Positions 46,656-55,750 of a stretch of DNA of 64,000 nt are shown piece after piece. The position numbers and the translations under genes are program-made. The first letter of the stretch is position 1. The number at the start of each line of letters is the position of its first letter. The notes under the pieces are model-generated. The model was not told where the DNA came from, did no database searches, and was given only the letters and a program-made list of their open reading frames with translations. The DNA is from Acidobacteriaceae bacterium KBS 89 (GTDB lineage Bacteria; Acidobacteriota; Terriglobia; Terriglobales; Acidobacteriaceae): positions 868,001-932,000 of the forward strand of contig KB906755.1 of assembly GCA_000381605.1 (NCBI GenBank), written 5' to 3'.

Positions 46656-48401
46656 ATGGACAATATATCGATCGCCCGCCTTCTCGACGAAACCGCCTCC
46701 CTCCTCGAGATCGACGCAGCAGACCCCTTCCGCATTCGCTCCTATCGCCGAGCCGCCGAGGCGGTCGAGCAACAAACCACCCAAATCGCCACCCTCGCCG
46801 ACGACCCTAAACAACTTCTCGCCATCCCCGGCATCGGCAAGGGCATGGTCGTCAACATTCAGGCGCTTCTCACCACCGGCACCCTCCCTCTCCGCGAAGA
46901 GCTCCTGCAAAAATACAAACCCACCATGCTCGAGCTACTCCGCCTCCCCGGCATGGGCCCCAAGACCGTCGCCCTCGTCTGGTCCTCCTGCCAGGTCTGC
47001 GACATCGACGGCCTCGAAGCAGCCGCCAAAGCCGGTCACCTCACCAAGCTCCCCCGCATGGGCGAAAAGTTCGTCACCAAGCTCCTCAAAGGCATCGAAG
47101 ACCACCGCAAAAACTCCAGCCGCTTCCGCATCGACAAAGCCCAGCAACACGCCGACACCATCAGCGACCTCATCCGCGCCTTCCCCGGCATCGACGAGAT
47201 CACACCCGCCGGCTCCCTTCGTCGCGGCCGCGAGACCGTCGGCGACATCGACCTCCTCGTCACCGGCCCGGCCTGCGAGCCCGACGTCGTCTCTGCCGCC
47301 ATCGAACACGTCGCCGCCCTGCCCCTCATTGACAAGCTGCTTGCAAAAGGCCAGAACAAAGTCAGCTTCACCTTGCGCAACAATCTCCAGGTCGACGTCC
47401 GCCTCCTTCCCCGCGCCAGCTACGGAGCCGCCCTCCAGTACTTCACCGGCAGCAAGATGCACAACGTAGCCCTTCGCCAGCGCGCCATCAAACGCGGCCT
47501 CACCCTGAACGAGTACGCTCTCCTCCGCGTCGAAGACAACGTCATCATCGCCGCCGCATCCGAGGCCGACATCTACAACGCCCTCGCCCTCGACTACGTC
47601 CCGCCCGAGCTGCGCGAAAACTCAGGCGAACTCGAAGCAGCAGCAGCCCACACCCTTCCTCACCTAATCACCCGCGCCGACATCCGCGGCGACCTGCACA
47701 TGCACACCAACGCCACCGACGGTCGCGACACCATCCGTCAGATGGCCGAAGCCGCCCTTGCACGTGGCCTGACCTACATCGCCATCACCGACCACAGCAA
47801 AAATCTCGCCATGACCAACGGCCTCGACGACAAGCGCGCTCTCGCCCACATCAAAGGCATCCTCAAGGTTGACGCCGAGATGGAAGGAAAGATCCGCGTC
47901 CTCCCCGGCATTGAGGTCGACATCCTCGCCGACGGCGCCCTCGACCTCGACGACTCCACTCTCGCCCAGATGGACATCGTCGTCGCCAGCGTCCACTCCC
48001 ACTTCAACCAGCCCATCGAAGAGATGACCGAACGCGTCCTTCGCGCCCTGGAAAATCCGCACGTCCGCATCCTCGGCCACCCCACAGGTCGCAAAGTCCT
48101 GAGCCGAGAGGGCTACGCCATCAACATCGACCTGATCATAAAACGCGCGGCCGAATTGGGTGTAGCCGTCGAACACAACGCCAACCCGGCACGCTCCGAC
48201 CTCAACGACCTGAATCTCCGCATCGCCAAACAATTCGGCTGCAAAATTGTCGTCGACACCGACGCCCACTCCACCGAAGAGCTCGACCAGATTCGTTACG
48301 GCATCACTCAGCTCCGCCGCGCCTGGCTCACCCCCGCCGACATCCTCAACACCGAACCCACCGCCGAAGCTTTCCTCAAAAACCTCCGCCCAAAACCGTA
48401 G
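46656..48401 (+). CDS. polX: DNA polymerase X / PHP family protein
   Basis: A 581-residue bacterial PolX: helix-hairpin-helix and 8-kDa domain (residues 1-150), then the nucleotidyltransferase core with AGSLRRGRE and the metal-binding GDIDLL (near 199) and DVRLL, and a C-terminal PHP phosphoesterase domain from GDLHMHTNATDG (near 346) through the GHPTGR and DTDAHS motifs. It can fill gaps and has a 3'-5' exonuclease in the PHP part in Bacillus and Thermus, so it acts in base-excision-type repair. The ATG at 46656 begins MDNISIARLLDETA, which fits the family; starts upstream do not. Confidence 0.95.
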   Translation: MDNISIARLLDETASLLEIDAADPFRIRSYRRAAEAVEQQTTQIATLADDPKQLLAIPGIGKGMVVNIQALLTTGTLPLREELLQKYKPTMLELLRLPGMGPKTVALVWSSCQVCDIDGLEAAAKAGHLTKLPRMGEKFVTKLLKGIEDHRKNSSRFRIDKAQQHADTISDLIRAFPGIDEITPAGSLRRGRETVGDIDLLVTGPACEPDVVSAAIEHVAALPLIDKLLAKGQNKVSFTLRNNLQVDVRLLPRASYGAALQYFTGSKMHNVALRQRAIKRGLTLNEYALLRVEDNVIIAAASEADIYNALALDYVPPELRENSGELEAAAAHTLPHLITRADIRGDLHMHTNATDGRDTIRQMAEAALARGLTYIAITDHSKNLAMTNGLDDKRALAHIKGILKVDAEMEGKIRVLPGIEVDILADGALDLDDSTLAQMDIVVASVHSHFNQPIEEMTERVLRALENPHVRILGHPTGRKVLSREGYAINIDLIIKRAAELGVAVEHNANPARSDLNDLNLRIAKQFGCKIVVDTDAHSTEELDQIRYGITQLRRAWLTPADILNTEPTAEAFLKNLRPKP

Positions 48402-48601
48402 CCGCCTCACCCATCGCGAGCCACTTCGTCTTCAAAATATGTCCGGAGCGCCAACCGAGGAGTATAGAAGGTAACCTCATCTACAAAAAAATGACACAAA
48501 AGGCGAATGTGCTCCAACGATCGATGGACATATACTCTGCATAGCTCTCCCGCTGCTGTAACTCGGTCCTTTAACGTCACCTTCCCCACAGGAGCACGTT
48601 C

Positions 48602-48790
48602 ATGACGAAATCCGGTCGTATGATCTTCGGCTTTGCTCTTTTGCTATGCGTCGCACTTCCGCTGCATGCACAGTCTGGCTGCGCCAGCTCCCCTGAAAAC
48701 CCAACCGCCATCCTGGCTGTTGTCGGTTCTGCCGGAGCGTTCTTTGCCACAGCCCGCGCCCGCATCAAAGCCCGCCGTTCCTCCAAATAG
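48602..48790 (+). CDS. small PExPT-CTERM-like sorted protein
   Basis: A 62-residue exported protein: signal peptide (MTKSGRMIFGFALLLCVALPLHAQ), a very short mature part, then the C-terminal sorting-like tail SPENPTAILAVVGSAGAFF followed by a basic ARARIKARR end. The PENPT motif, hydrophobic stretch and positive tail are those of PEP-CTERM/PExPT-CTERM proteins processed by exosortase-like enzymes. AGGAG lies eight bases before the ATG and a terminator follows the gene, so it is a monocistron. No exosortase gene is present here. Confidence 0.75.
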   Translation: MTKSGRMIFGFALLLCVALPLHAQSGCASSPENPTAILAVVGSAGAFFATARARIKARRSSK

Positions 48791-48814
48791 CCTCACTCAC
48801 TTTCCACACGCAAC

Positions 48815-48845
48815 AAAACCCTGGCAAACACCAGGGTTTTTCTTT
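48815..48845 (+). terminator. rho-independent terminator of the small CTERM gene
   Basis: A perfect 10-base stem, AAAACCCTGG (48815-48824) with CCAGGGTTTT (48831-48840), six-base loop CAAACA, followed by TCTTTT. It lies 24 bases after the stop codon at 48790. Confidence 0.85.
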
Positions 48846-48881
48846 TGTCTCGAAATTCTTCAACGCACGCACCGCCGCGAA

Positions 48882-49259
48882 CTATTTATCCTTCTTCATC
48901 CGCTTCACCACCCCTGCCATCGAGTGTTCATTCATCGCGCTCACCGCGTCCCCCCGCACCTTCTTGATCCACCCGCTCACCGCTTTGTCGTCCAGGCTCA
49001 ACCAGTCCCCAGCCGTCGCCTCGAACACGTCCCCCAACCCGATCTGCTTCGCCGGAAGCTTCAGCTTCGCCCCACCGTGCGGCCCCTTCCGCTGCACAAT
49101 CAGCCCGGCCTTATGCAACACCAGAAACGTTCTGCGCACCATCACAGCGCTTTCCTTCAGCGCCTCCGCAATCGCCGACGACGTATGCATTGCATCCGGC
49201 TCACTCGCCAGCACCGCCAAAACCCGCACACTCAACTGAAACCGACCACTCTGTGCCAT
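48882..49259 (-). CDS. Rrf2 family transcriptional regulator
   Basis: A 125-residue winged-helix regulator. The start MAQSGRFQLSVRVLAVLAS and the helix-turn-helix (TSSAIAEALKESAVMVRRTF) followed by the wing GLIVQRKGPHGG match Rrf2/IscR proteins. Cysteines for an iron-sulfur cluster are lacking, so it is probably of the redox-independent or repressor type. The open frame continues upstream, but the family begins at the ATG at 49259. No convincing ribosome binding site is visible. It is a single gene near the divergent YmdB gene. Confidence 0.87.
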   Translation of the reverse strand: MAQSGRFQLSVRVLAVLASEPDAMHTSSAIAEALKESAVMVRRTFLVLHKAGLIVQRKGPHGGAKLKLPAKQIGLGDVFEATAGDWLSLDDKAVSGWIKKVRGDAVSAMNEHSMAGVVKRMKKDK

Positions 49260-49383
49260 GGAGAAAAAGCTAACACACCCAGCCACCACTGCGGCGATCC
49301 ACCGCATTCCTGTTGGCTCTTTTTCCACGCAATTCCGCACGCATCCGCATTCTCCCCACCACCACGCCATGTAAACTTTTTGA

Positions 49384-50190
49384 GTGAATATCCTTTTTGT
49401 CGGAGATGTCTTTGGCTCCGCCGGTCGCCACATCGTCCGCGAACACCTTCCCCACGTCCTTGAAACCAACGCCGTCGATCTCCTCGTCATCAACGGCGAA
49501 AACGCCGCTGGCGGCTTCGGCCTCACGCCCTCCATCGCAGAGGAGCTCTTCGACCTCGGCGCCCACGTCATCACCACCGGCAACCACATCTGGGACAAAA
49601 AAGAGATCTTCGAATACATGACCGTCCCCGCTGACTCGCACCAGCGTGGCCGCCGCGTCCTCCGCCCCGCAAACTACGCCGTCGGCACTCCCGGCTTCGG
49701 CCTCTACCAGGGAGAACTCCCCACCGGCCAGCGCTACGCCGTCATGAACCTCCAGTGCCGCGTCTTCATGTCCAGCTGCGACGACCCCTTCCGCAAGGCC
49801 GACGAACTCCTCGGCCACATCGAGCGCGAATCCGGAGCCAAAGTCATCCTCCTCGACCTCCACGGCGAAGCCACCAGCGAAAAAGTCGCCCTCGGCTGGT
49901 ACCTCGACGGCCGGATCACCGCCGTCATCGGCACCCACACCCACATCCCCACCGCCGACGAGCGTGTCCTCCCCAACGGCACCGCCTACCAGACCGACGT
50001 CGGCATGTCCGGCCCCTACGATTCAGTCATCGGAGTAGAAAAAGAATTAGTCCTCGCACGCTTCTTAACCGGCATGCCCGGCAAATTCGAACCAGCCAAG
50101 GGCAACCCCAAAATGTGCGCCGCCCTCATCTCGTGTGACGGAGCCACCGGCCGCGCTCACCGCATCCAACGAATTATGCTCGGCGAATAG
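49384..50190 (+). CDS. YmdB family metallophosphoesterase
   Basis: A 268-residue member of the YmdB (TIGR00282) family, which in Bacillus is a 2',3'-cyclic-nucleotide phosphodiesterase that affects biofilm and motility decisions. Metal-binding motifs are GDVFGSAGR, INGENAAGG, TTGNHIWDK and GTHTHIPTAD. The start is GTG at 49384 with no visible Shine-Dalgarno site. The length is usual. The gene is separate from its neighbours, and no partner is evident. Confidence 0.92.
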   Translation: MNILFVGDVFGSAGRHIVREHLPHVLETNAVDLLVINGENAAGGFGLTPSIAEELFDLGAHVITTGNHIWDKKEIFEYMTVPADSHQRGRRVLRPANYAVGTPGFGLYQGELPTGQRYAVMNLQCRVFMSSCDDPFRKADELLGHIERESGAKVILLDLHGEATSEKVALGWYLDGRITAVIGTHTHIPTADERVLPNGTAYQTDVGMSGPYDSVIGVEKELVLARFLTGMPGKFEPAKGNPKMCAALISCDGATGRAHRIQRIMLGE

Positions 50191-50541
50191 CCCGAGCCGT
50201 CCCTTACAGCTACACCCGTCGTTTAGCTAAAAAACGCCAACATGGCGGTACTCAGGATCAACGCACCACCGATCACTCCAAGCCGAAGCCAGAACTCCCG
50301 CGTATTGTCCATACCCAGAATCATCCTCCCCCAGTAGTAACCAACGCACTCCCCCGAACGGGTCATCTCAGTGCCAACCCCGCCCAATCGTCAGACCTTA
50401 GAGCCGCAATCGACATCGAAATTGAAGCCACAAAATCGGGTGCCCCATATCTCGATTCTGAGATGTGGGCATTCGCGCGAGAGTGAACCGTTCTCTCCTC
50501 AATCCAGGACCACCAATCACTAAGCTAAAATTCCACCATCC
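50191..50541. other. 351-base intergenic region with a candidate small ORF
   Basis: Apart from the small minus-strand ORF at 50223-50312 I see no gene, repeat or clear terminator here. The last part before 50542 would hold the promoter of the large glycoside hydrolase gene, but no strong hexamers are recognised. Confidence 0.35.
50223..50312 (-). CDS. candidate 29-residue single-span membrane peptide
   Basis: The ATG at 50312 opens MDNTREFWLRLGVIGGALIL and then STAMLAFFS. A charged N-terminus is followed by a 17-19 residue hydrophobic helix, the layout of small membrane proteins. GGGAGG lies 12 bases upstream of this ATG; an in-frame ATG at 50324 directly abuts it. It is too short for normal gene finding. 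I do not recognise it; only conservation would prove it. It sits in the 350-base gap after ymdB-like, on the opposite strand. Confidence 0.35.
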   Translation of the reverse strand: MDNTREFWLRLGVIGGALILSTAMLAFFS

Positions 50542-53500
50542 ATGAGCCGCCGAAAATTCACCCGCCGCACCTTCCTGCAAACTGCAACCGCAGCGACCCT
50601 CGCCACACAACTCAAATCCGCCCCCGCGCAAAGTCAGACCGCAATCGCCTACCCCGAAAACGGCACCCTCATCCCCGACGACGACTGGCGTCTCTGGATC
50701 GACGAAAAAGCCGAGTGGAAGAACGACCCTCTCTTCCTCCCTGAAGACATCACCGTCGACGCCGACGGCATCCTCCACGGCAAAGGCTCCCCACTCCCCG
50801 TCAACGAGCCCACCGGCGGCTGGGGTCTCCTCGACCACCTCACCGGCATCAACGTCACCCTCCCCACCACCGTCGAGCAGCACCACTGGGGCAAATTCGG
50901 CCAGCGTCCCTACACTCCCGATGAGTACCGCTACGCCGCCGACGACCCCATCCCGCAAAACGGCGCCTACCTCGGAGTCTCCTGGTGGGGCAAGCAGATC
51001 CACATCCCCGCCGACTGGAAGGGCAAACGCATCTTCCTCCACATCCGCGGAGCCCGCCTCCGCGCCGAAGTCTTCCTCAACAAAAAACTCGTCGGCTACT
51101 CCATCATGGAAGAGCTCCCCTTCGAGTGCGACCTAACCCACGCAGCAGACCCCGGCGGCCTCAACCTCCTCGCCATCCGCCTCACCAACCCCTTCGGCCG
51201 CTACGACTGGGTCGACGGCCTCAACGCCCAGTGGGGAGCCGTCAAACTCTACCGCTCCCACGGCTTCGCCGGCCTCGACCGCGGCATGACCCTCAGCGCG
51301 CACACGGTTTTCGGCGGTCTTCGCGTCAAAGATGCGTGGATTCTCAACACGGCTCGCCCTAGAGCAGTAAAGGCGACTGTGACGCTCGAATTCCTCGATC
51401 CGATGATGGACGCTAAGGTGACGCAGTTGATTGATGCCGATGTCGTCGACCCAATCAGCGGCAAAGTTGTTGGGGCTGGAAAGATCGGCATTGAGATTGG
51501 ATGGGATAGGCGCCAGAACACGGGTTCGGTGGAGATAACTTGTCCAGAAGCAGAACTCTGGGATCTAGGGAACCCCAAGCTGTATCACCTCAGAATCAGC
51601 GCAGTGAAGGGCCTCCTCAGTGGAGGTCTTGATATGAAAACCATCGCATTCGGCTTCCGCACCTTCGCCCCCTCTGGTCTCGGCACCAACGCCATCTTCC
51701 GCCTCAACGGCAAACGCATCAAACTCTACAGCTCCATCTCCTGGGGCTTCTGGGGAATCAACGGCCTCTTCCCCACTCCCGAGCTGGCGGAAAAAGAAGT
51801 CACCCAAGCCAAAAAATTAAATCTCAACTGCCTCAACTTCCACCGCAACCTCGCCAAGGAAGACGTCCTCCGGGCCCACGACCGTCTGGGCCTTCTCCGC
51901 TACCTCGAACCGGGAGCAGGCAAGCTCGCCATCGGCGCTCCAGCCCCTACTCAATCTGGAGAAGGTGCAATCGCCAATCCCGGCGTCAAACTCGCCAAGC
52001 CACAATCGGAAGCCGACAAGTTCGCCCAGCGCTTCATGTTCGTCAAGTGCGTCGAGATGGTCAAAGCCTACCGCTCGCACCCAAGCGTTATCCAATACAC
52101 GCTCCAAAACGAGATCGGCGCCGACCTCAACAACCCCGCAGTCTTCGAAGTCCTCACAGCCATGCACAAAGAAGACCCCAGCCGCGCCGTAGTCCTCAAC
52201 GACGGCTTCTCTCCTCCACCCCGCAACGCCGCACAGGCATGGTACGAACCGTGGAATGACACGATTCACCGCTCCGACAAAGAGCCCTTCGCCCTCTGGT
52301 GGAACAATCACCAGGGCGCAGGCGACCAATGGTACGACGAGTTCTACAAATCCCCGACGGACTTTACCTATCGTGCGCCCTACCACCAGTACCTCACCGA
52401 GTTCGGCGAGATGGAAGGCTGCGCCACACCAGACAACCACTCCCTCATGATCCACCAGATCACCGACACCTATGTGATGTACGGCGGCAACAGCTACGAC
52501 CTCACGGACCACAAAGAGATCCTCGCCGCCTACGACAAGTTCCTCGACAAATGGAACTTCCGCGAAGCCTTCCCCGCGACCGAAAAACTCTGGCTCGCCC
52601 TCGGCAAAAAGTGCTACGACACCTGGCAGAACTATCTCGAAAACGCGCGCATCTCCGACGACCTCGACTTCGCCGTCATCTCCGGCTGGGAGACCACCGC
52701 CATCGAGAACCACTCCGGCATCGTCGACAACCTGCGCAACTTCAAATCCGATCCCACCCCCATCAGCGCCACACTCACACCCATCCGCCCCATGGCGAAA
52801 CAGCGCAGCGCCTGCACCGCACGCGGCGAATCCGCCACCTTTGACCTCTACCTCCTCAACGACACCCCGCAACCCGCCACAGGCGCCCTCAGCTTTACAG
52901 CCGTCACTCCATCAGGCAAACTCCTCAAACTCGCTGGCATCCCCGCACCCAAACATGTAGAAGATCAGTTCAGCTACCTGCTCCTGCCGGGCTTCCAAAC
53001 CCCACCCCTCACCGAAGAAGGCCTCTACCGCTTCAAATTCTCCCTCTCCTCCGCACCCGACTCCACACAGACAAAAGAAATCTGGGTCACCGAACCGCCC
53101 GCCTACAAACGAGCACGCGCACTCAACATCGCCGTCTCAGGAATCACCCCCGCTCTCCACAAGCAACTCACCGATCTCGGCCCACGCCTCGGCATCACCA
53201 TCGAAGACTTCGCGCCCGGCAAGAAATACGACGTCATCATCACCTCCGGCCTCACCGCACACACCTCAGCAACACAAAACGCCGGCGACACCACCGGCCT
53301 CGAAGCTCAACCAGCAAGCGACGTAGGCGGCATTCAAACCACCACTCAACTCGGTCACATCGACCCCGCCATCCTCGAAGCCGTCCGCGCCGGCACCCCT
53401 CTCTTCGCCATCCCGCAAGCCGACACCCTCTCCGAAGGAGTCGCCAAACAACTCGCCGCCGCCGGAGCCTTCACCTACAACGGCACCGTCGGAGACTACC

Positions 53501-53805
53501 GCGCTCCCTGGATGGGCAACTGGTACTTCGTCCGCCAGCACCCCATCTACGCCGGCCTCCCCGTCAACCAGGTCATGGGCATCCACTACCAGACCAAGGG
53601 CCGCCAAGCGAACGGCCTCTTAGTCGACGGTCACAACGTAGAAATCATCGCCGCCTACAGCCGCGACCACGACCGCAACGTCGGCGCCGGCACCTTCACG
53701 ACAAAACTAGGCAACACAAAAATCCTCTACCACCGGGTCCCCGAGCTCCACCCCGTCCTCCAACAACGCCTCCTAGCCAACGCTCTGGCCTGGCTCATTA
53801 CCTAA
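50542..53805 (+). CDS. large Tat-exported glycoside hydrolase family 2 protein
   Basis: A 1087-residue protein with a twin-arginine signal (FTRRTFLQTATAATLA). It has a galactose-binding-like N-terminal domain (about 45-240), an Ig-like domain (250-375) and a TIM barrel. The acid/base Glu is in TLQNEIGAD (near 523) and the probable nucleophile Glu in LTEFGEMEG (near 620). The last 300 residues hold further beta domains and a Rossmann-like region. At its centre, codons 254-367, base use shifts away from the surrounding strong C-ending codons; see the repeat entry. The sugar target is not known. It is monocistronic. Confidence 0.82.
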   Translation: MSRRKFTRRTFLQTATAATLATQLKSAPAQSQTAIAYPENGTLIPDDDWRLWIDEKAEWKNDPLFLPEDITVDADGILHGKGSPLPVNEPTGGWGLLDHLTGINVTLPTTVEQHHWGKFGQRPYTPDEYRYAADDPIPQNGAYLGVSWWGKQIHIPADWKGKRIFLHIRGARLRAEVFLNKKLVGYSIMEELPFECDLTHAADPGGLNLLAIRLTNPFGRYDWVDGLNAQWGAVKLYRSHGFAGLDRGMTLSAHTVFGGLRVKDAWILNTARPRAVKATVTLEFLDPMMDAKVTQLIDADVVDPISGKVVGAGKIGIEIGWDRRQNTGSVEITCPEAELWDLGNPKLYHLRISAVKGLLSGGLDMKTIAFGFRTFAPSGLGTNAIFRLNGKRIKLYSSISWGFWGINGLFPTPELAEKEVTQAKKLNLNCLNFHRNLAKEDVLRAHDRLGLLRYLEPGAGKLAIGAPAPTQSGEGAIANPGVKLAKPQSEADKFAQRFMFVKCVEMVKAYRSHPSVIQYTLQNEIGADLNNPAVFEVLTAMHKEDPSRAVVLNDGFSPPPRNAAQAWYEPWNDTIHRSDKEPFALWWNNHQGAGDQWYDEFYKSPTDFTYRAPYHQYLTEFGEMEGCATPDNHSLMIHQITDTYVMYGGNSYDLTDHKEILAAYDKFLDKWNFREAFPATEKLWLALGKKCYDTWQNYLENARISDDLDFAVISGWETTAIENHSGIVDNLRNFKSDPTPISATLTPIRPMAKQRSACTARGESATFDLYLLNDTPQPATGALSFTAVTPSGKLLKLAGIPAPKHVEDQFSYLLLPGFQTPPLTEEGLYRFKFSLSSAPDSTQTKEIWVTEPPAYKRARALNIAVSGITPALHKQLTDLGPRLGITIEDFAPGKKYDVIITSGLTAHTSATQNAGDTTGLEAQPASDVGGIQTTTQLGHIDPAILEAVRAGTPLFAIPQADTLSEGVAKQLAAAGAFTYNGTVGDYRAPWMGNWYFVRQHPIYAGLPVNQVMGIHYQTKGRQANGLLVDGHNVEIIAAYSRDHDRNVGAGTFTTKLGNTKILYHRVPELHPVLQQRLLANALAWLIT
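51304..51640 (+). other. codon-use patch inside the large glycoside hydrolase gene
   Basis: Between these positions the reading frame continues but codons such as AGA, AGG, CTA, ATA, GGA and GGG appear. In the first 100 codons of the patch I count 29 ending in C; in the 37 codons immediately before it I count about 31. It ends where C-ending codons return. It marks a recombination or gene-conversion tract covering the Ig-like domain. Confidence 0.7.
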
Positions 53806-54158
53806 CAATCTGTTGCCTGTTGCTGCTGCTCTTGCCATTGTTGTTGCCTTTCTTGTTGTCATCCCCGAAGGGGATCTGCTGTTGCCGTGCTTGATAGAGC
53901 AGGGTTCCAGCCCCGCGTCCAGCCCAGCCGCAAAGCGGCGCTACCGCTTGCCGAGGGCCCAAGTGCAGCACAAAGGGGCAAGCGACTGATTCTATTGCCG
54001 TTGCCTTTGCTGTTGTTTTTCTGTCCCCATTTCCCGCCCAAAAATCGCATGTCAAGCCCCTGAACCCGGTAAACCCAACAAACAAAGCAAGATCTAGTTG
54101 GCGTATAAGATTGGTCCAAACCGATATAATGGATATATATATAGATCAAAACAAAGCC

Positions 54159-54181
54159 AGCCCCGGACACCTTCCGGGGCT
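54159..54181. terminator. hairpin in AT-rich gap
   Basis: AGCCCCGG (54159-54166) pairs perfectly with CCGGGGCT (54174-54181) across a 7-base loop. It lies within AT-rich sequence 350 bases after the glycoside hydrolase stop; no T run follows, and its role is uncertain. Confidence 0.45.
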
Positions 54182-54326
54182 AACTCGTTTAGATAGAATA
54201 TTTTGGATGCAACCCCTTTATCATGACTATTTTACGGACAAAGACTACCCGTAAATCACTGAATATAAATAAGTTACACGCGGGCAATAGGGGGGGGGAC
54301 CCAAAGATAAAGGGTACTTAAATGGA

Positions 54327-54354
54327 AAGAGGCAGCCCTAACGGGCTGCCTCTT
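54327..54354 (-). terminator. terminator of the secreted alanine-rich protein gene
   Basis: A perfect 12-base stem, AAGAGGCAGCCC (54327-54338) with GGGCTGCCTCTT (54343-54354), TAAC loop. On the minus strand it stands 16 bases after the stop of the gene at 54371-55750 and is followed by TTTCCATTTAAG, a T-rich tail. Confidence 0.75.
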
Positions 54355-54370
54355 ACCACCATCAACATCG

Positions 54371-55750
54371 TTACTTATGCGGAGCAGGCTTATGGGCTGG
54401 CGTAGGCTTCGCCGCCGTTTTAGCCGGCGCCTTCTTCGCCAACACCACCGCACCATCACTCATCGTGATCATGATCGGGCTGGGCGTATACGAAGCATAC
54501 GTACCGGACACACTGACCTTTTGGCCGACGGCAGTGGCCGCAGCAACATCAGCCGCCAGTTTCTTGGCAGCCGCCTGCTGTGCAGCGGTCTTACCCTCGT
54601 CAAGAGGAGTCATATTGAACGTGAAGTCAGCCGTCTTCGACTGCACCGCATCATCCGATATTGCCACCTTGAGCACTGTCGGTGAAGATTCGATCACAAG
54701 AACGTCAGGAAATTGGTTTGACTTACCCTTAATCGTGTCCCAGACCTTTGCGGCATCTTCCGGCTTGCCGTTGGCCAGAATGAACTCCTTGTCACTGACA
54801 GCCAGCGTCGACAGATCCGGAGTCGTTGCAATCACGTTCGCCACAATATCCGCAGGCGACGGAGCAGGCTTGATCTTGAAGTCCGCAGGTGGATTCAGAT
54901 TGGCCTTCGCCGCAACGAGCACTGTGTCGTACCCGTCTTCCGCACCGTGATACTTCTTGTAGCAATACTTCGCCGTCGGCTCATACTGAGCCTTCAGATT
55001 GTCCGGCGCATAGGCCACCACGCGAGCCGCGTAGAATGCGCAATTGGACAGATCCGGCGGAGTAGACTGCAGGTAAGCAATGGCAAGGTAGTAGATATCC
55101 TGCAGAACCAGTCCGGGGGTTTGGGTCGCCGCTGGAGGCACCATGGCGAGTTCCTTCTTGTAGTTCTCAACGGCAGCCGCCGCATCCTTCTTATTCAGTG
55201 CAGCAATAGCGATTGCGCTGTAGAAGACCGGATATGCGCCGTTCTTCAGCTTCTCGTAATCATCTGCACTCATTTCTGCGGGCTTGGGAGCTGTAAGACC
55301 CTTCTGAGCGTACTCGGCCGCTTTGTCCAGCCCAGCCTGCTTCGCCGTCGCATCCGTCGTCTGTTCAGCGGCCGTCCTCCGGAAATACACCTCCAGCAGA
55401 TAGGCGCGAATGTTGTTAGGATCCACCTGCAGCAGACGATCCGCCGCGTCCAGGGTCTTCGCCGCGTCAGGAATCTGACTGTAAGCCCCCATCAACTGTT
55501 CCAGCGTCGCCCCCTTCACCGCTGACTGTGGATACGCCGTCAGATACGCCTCAAGCGCAGCTGCCTTGGCCTTCGGATCAGTCTGCGTGATCGCGCTGTT
55601 GTAAGCGTTATATTCAGCAGGGGACATCTGAACCCCCTGATTGGCCTGCGCGTTGGAACCAAGATTGACCTGGGTTTGCGCTTCGGTGACACGCGCAACA
55701 CATGCCATGCCAGCAACGGCCAGGAGAGACGCAACGACTACCTTCTTCAT
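54371..55750 (-). CDS. secreted alanine-rich TPR-like hypothetical protein
   Basis: A 459-residue exported protein. A signal peptide (MKKVVVASLLAVAGMACVARVTEA) is followed by about 250 residues of alpha-helical repeats that look TPR-like (ALEAYLTAYPQSAVKG, AADRLLQVDPNN, YYLAIAYLQSTPPD), then a beta-rich domain (FPDVLVIESSPTVLKVAI, VSVSGTYASYTPSPIMITM) and a Lys/Ala/Pro tail. GAGGAG precedes the ATG. I do not recognise a named family. A clear terminator follows the gene. Such proteins are common in Acidobacteriota with unknown function. Confidence 0.8.
   Translation of the reverse strand: MKKVVVASLLAVAGMACVARVTEAQTQVNLGSNAQANQGVQMSPAEYNAYNSAITQTDPKAKAAALEAYLTAYPQSAVKGATLEQLMGAYSQIPDAAKTLDAADRLLQVDPNNIRAYLLEVYFRRTAAEQTTDATAKQAGLDKAAEYAQKGLTAPKPAEMSADDYEKLKNGAYPVFYSAIAIAALNKKDAAAAVENYKKELAMVPPAATQTPGLVLQDIYYLAIAYLQSTPPDLSNCAFYAARVVAYAPDNLKAQYEPTAKYCYKKYHGAEDGYDTVLVAAKANLNPPADFKIKPAPSPADIVANVIATTPDLSTLAVSDKEFILANGKPEDAAKVWDTIKGKSNQFPDVLVIESSPTVLKVAISDDAVQSKTADFTFNMTPLDEGKTAAQQAAAKKLAADVAAATAVGQKVSVSGTYASYTPSPIMITMSDGAVVLAKKAPAKTAAKPTPAHKPAPHK

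Larger units (their letters stand above)
53806..54370. repeat. structured, repeat-like intergenic region
   Basis: This 565-base gap has a TTGC/TTGTTG-rich start (53811-53860), the TTGTCATCC core copy 4 (53857-53866) leading into ATCCCC-GAA-GGGGAT (53862-53876), GCCGC-AAA-GCGGC near 53930, and CGCTTGCC (53945-53952) paired with GGCAAGCG (53977-53984). A second TTGCC-rich stretch follows (53994-54020). From 54100 it becomes AT rich (GATATAATGGATATATATA). No protein gene was seen. It looks like a composite REP-type element or a structured RNA. Confidence 0.55.

Noticed and set aside
53806..54060. TTGC-rich repeats considered as a CRISPR array
   Set aside because: Units are irregular and short, with no constant repeat and spacer length, and no cas gene is present.
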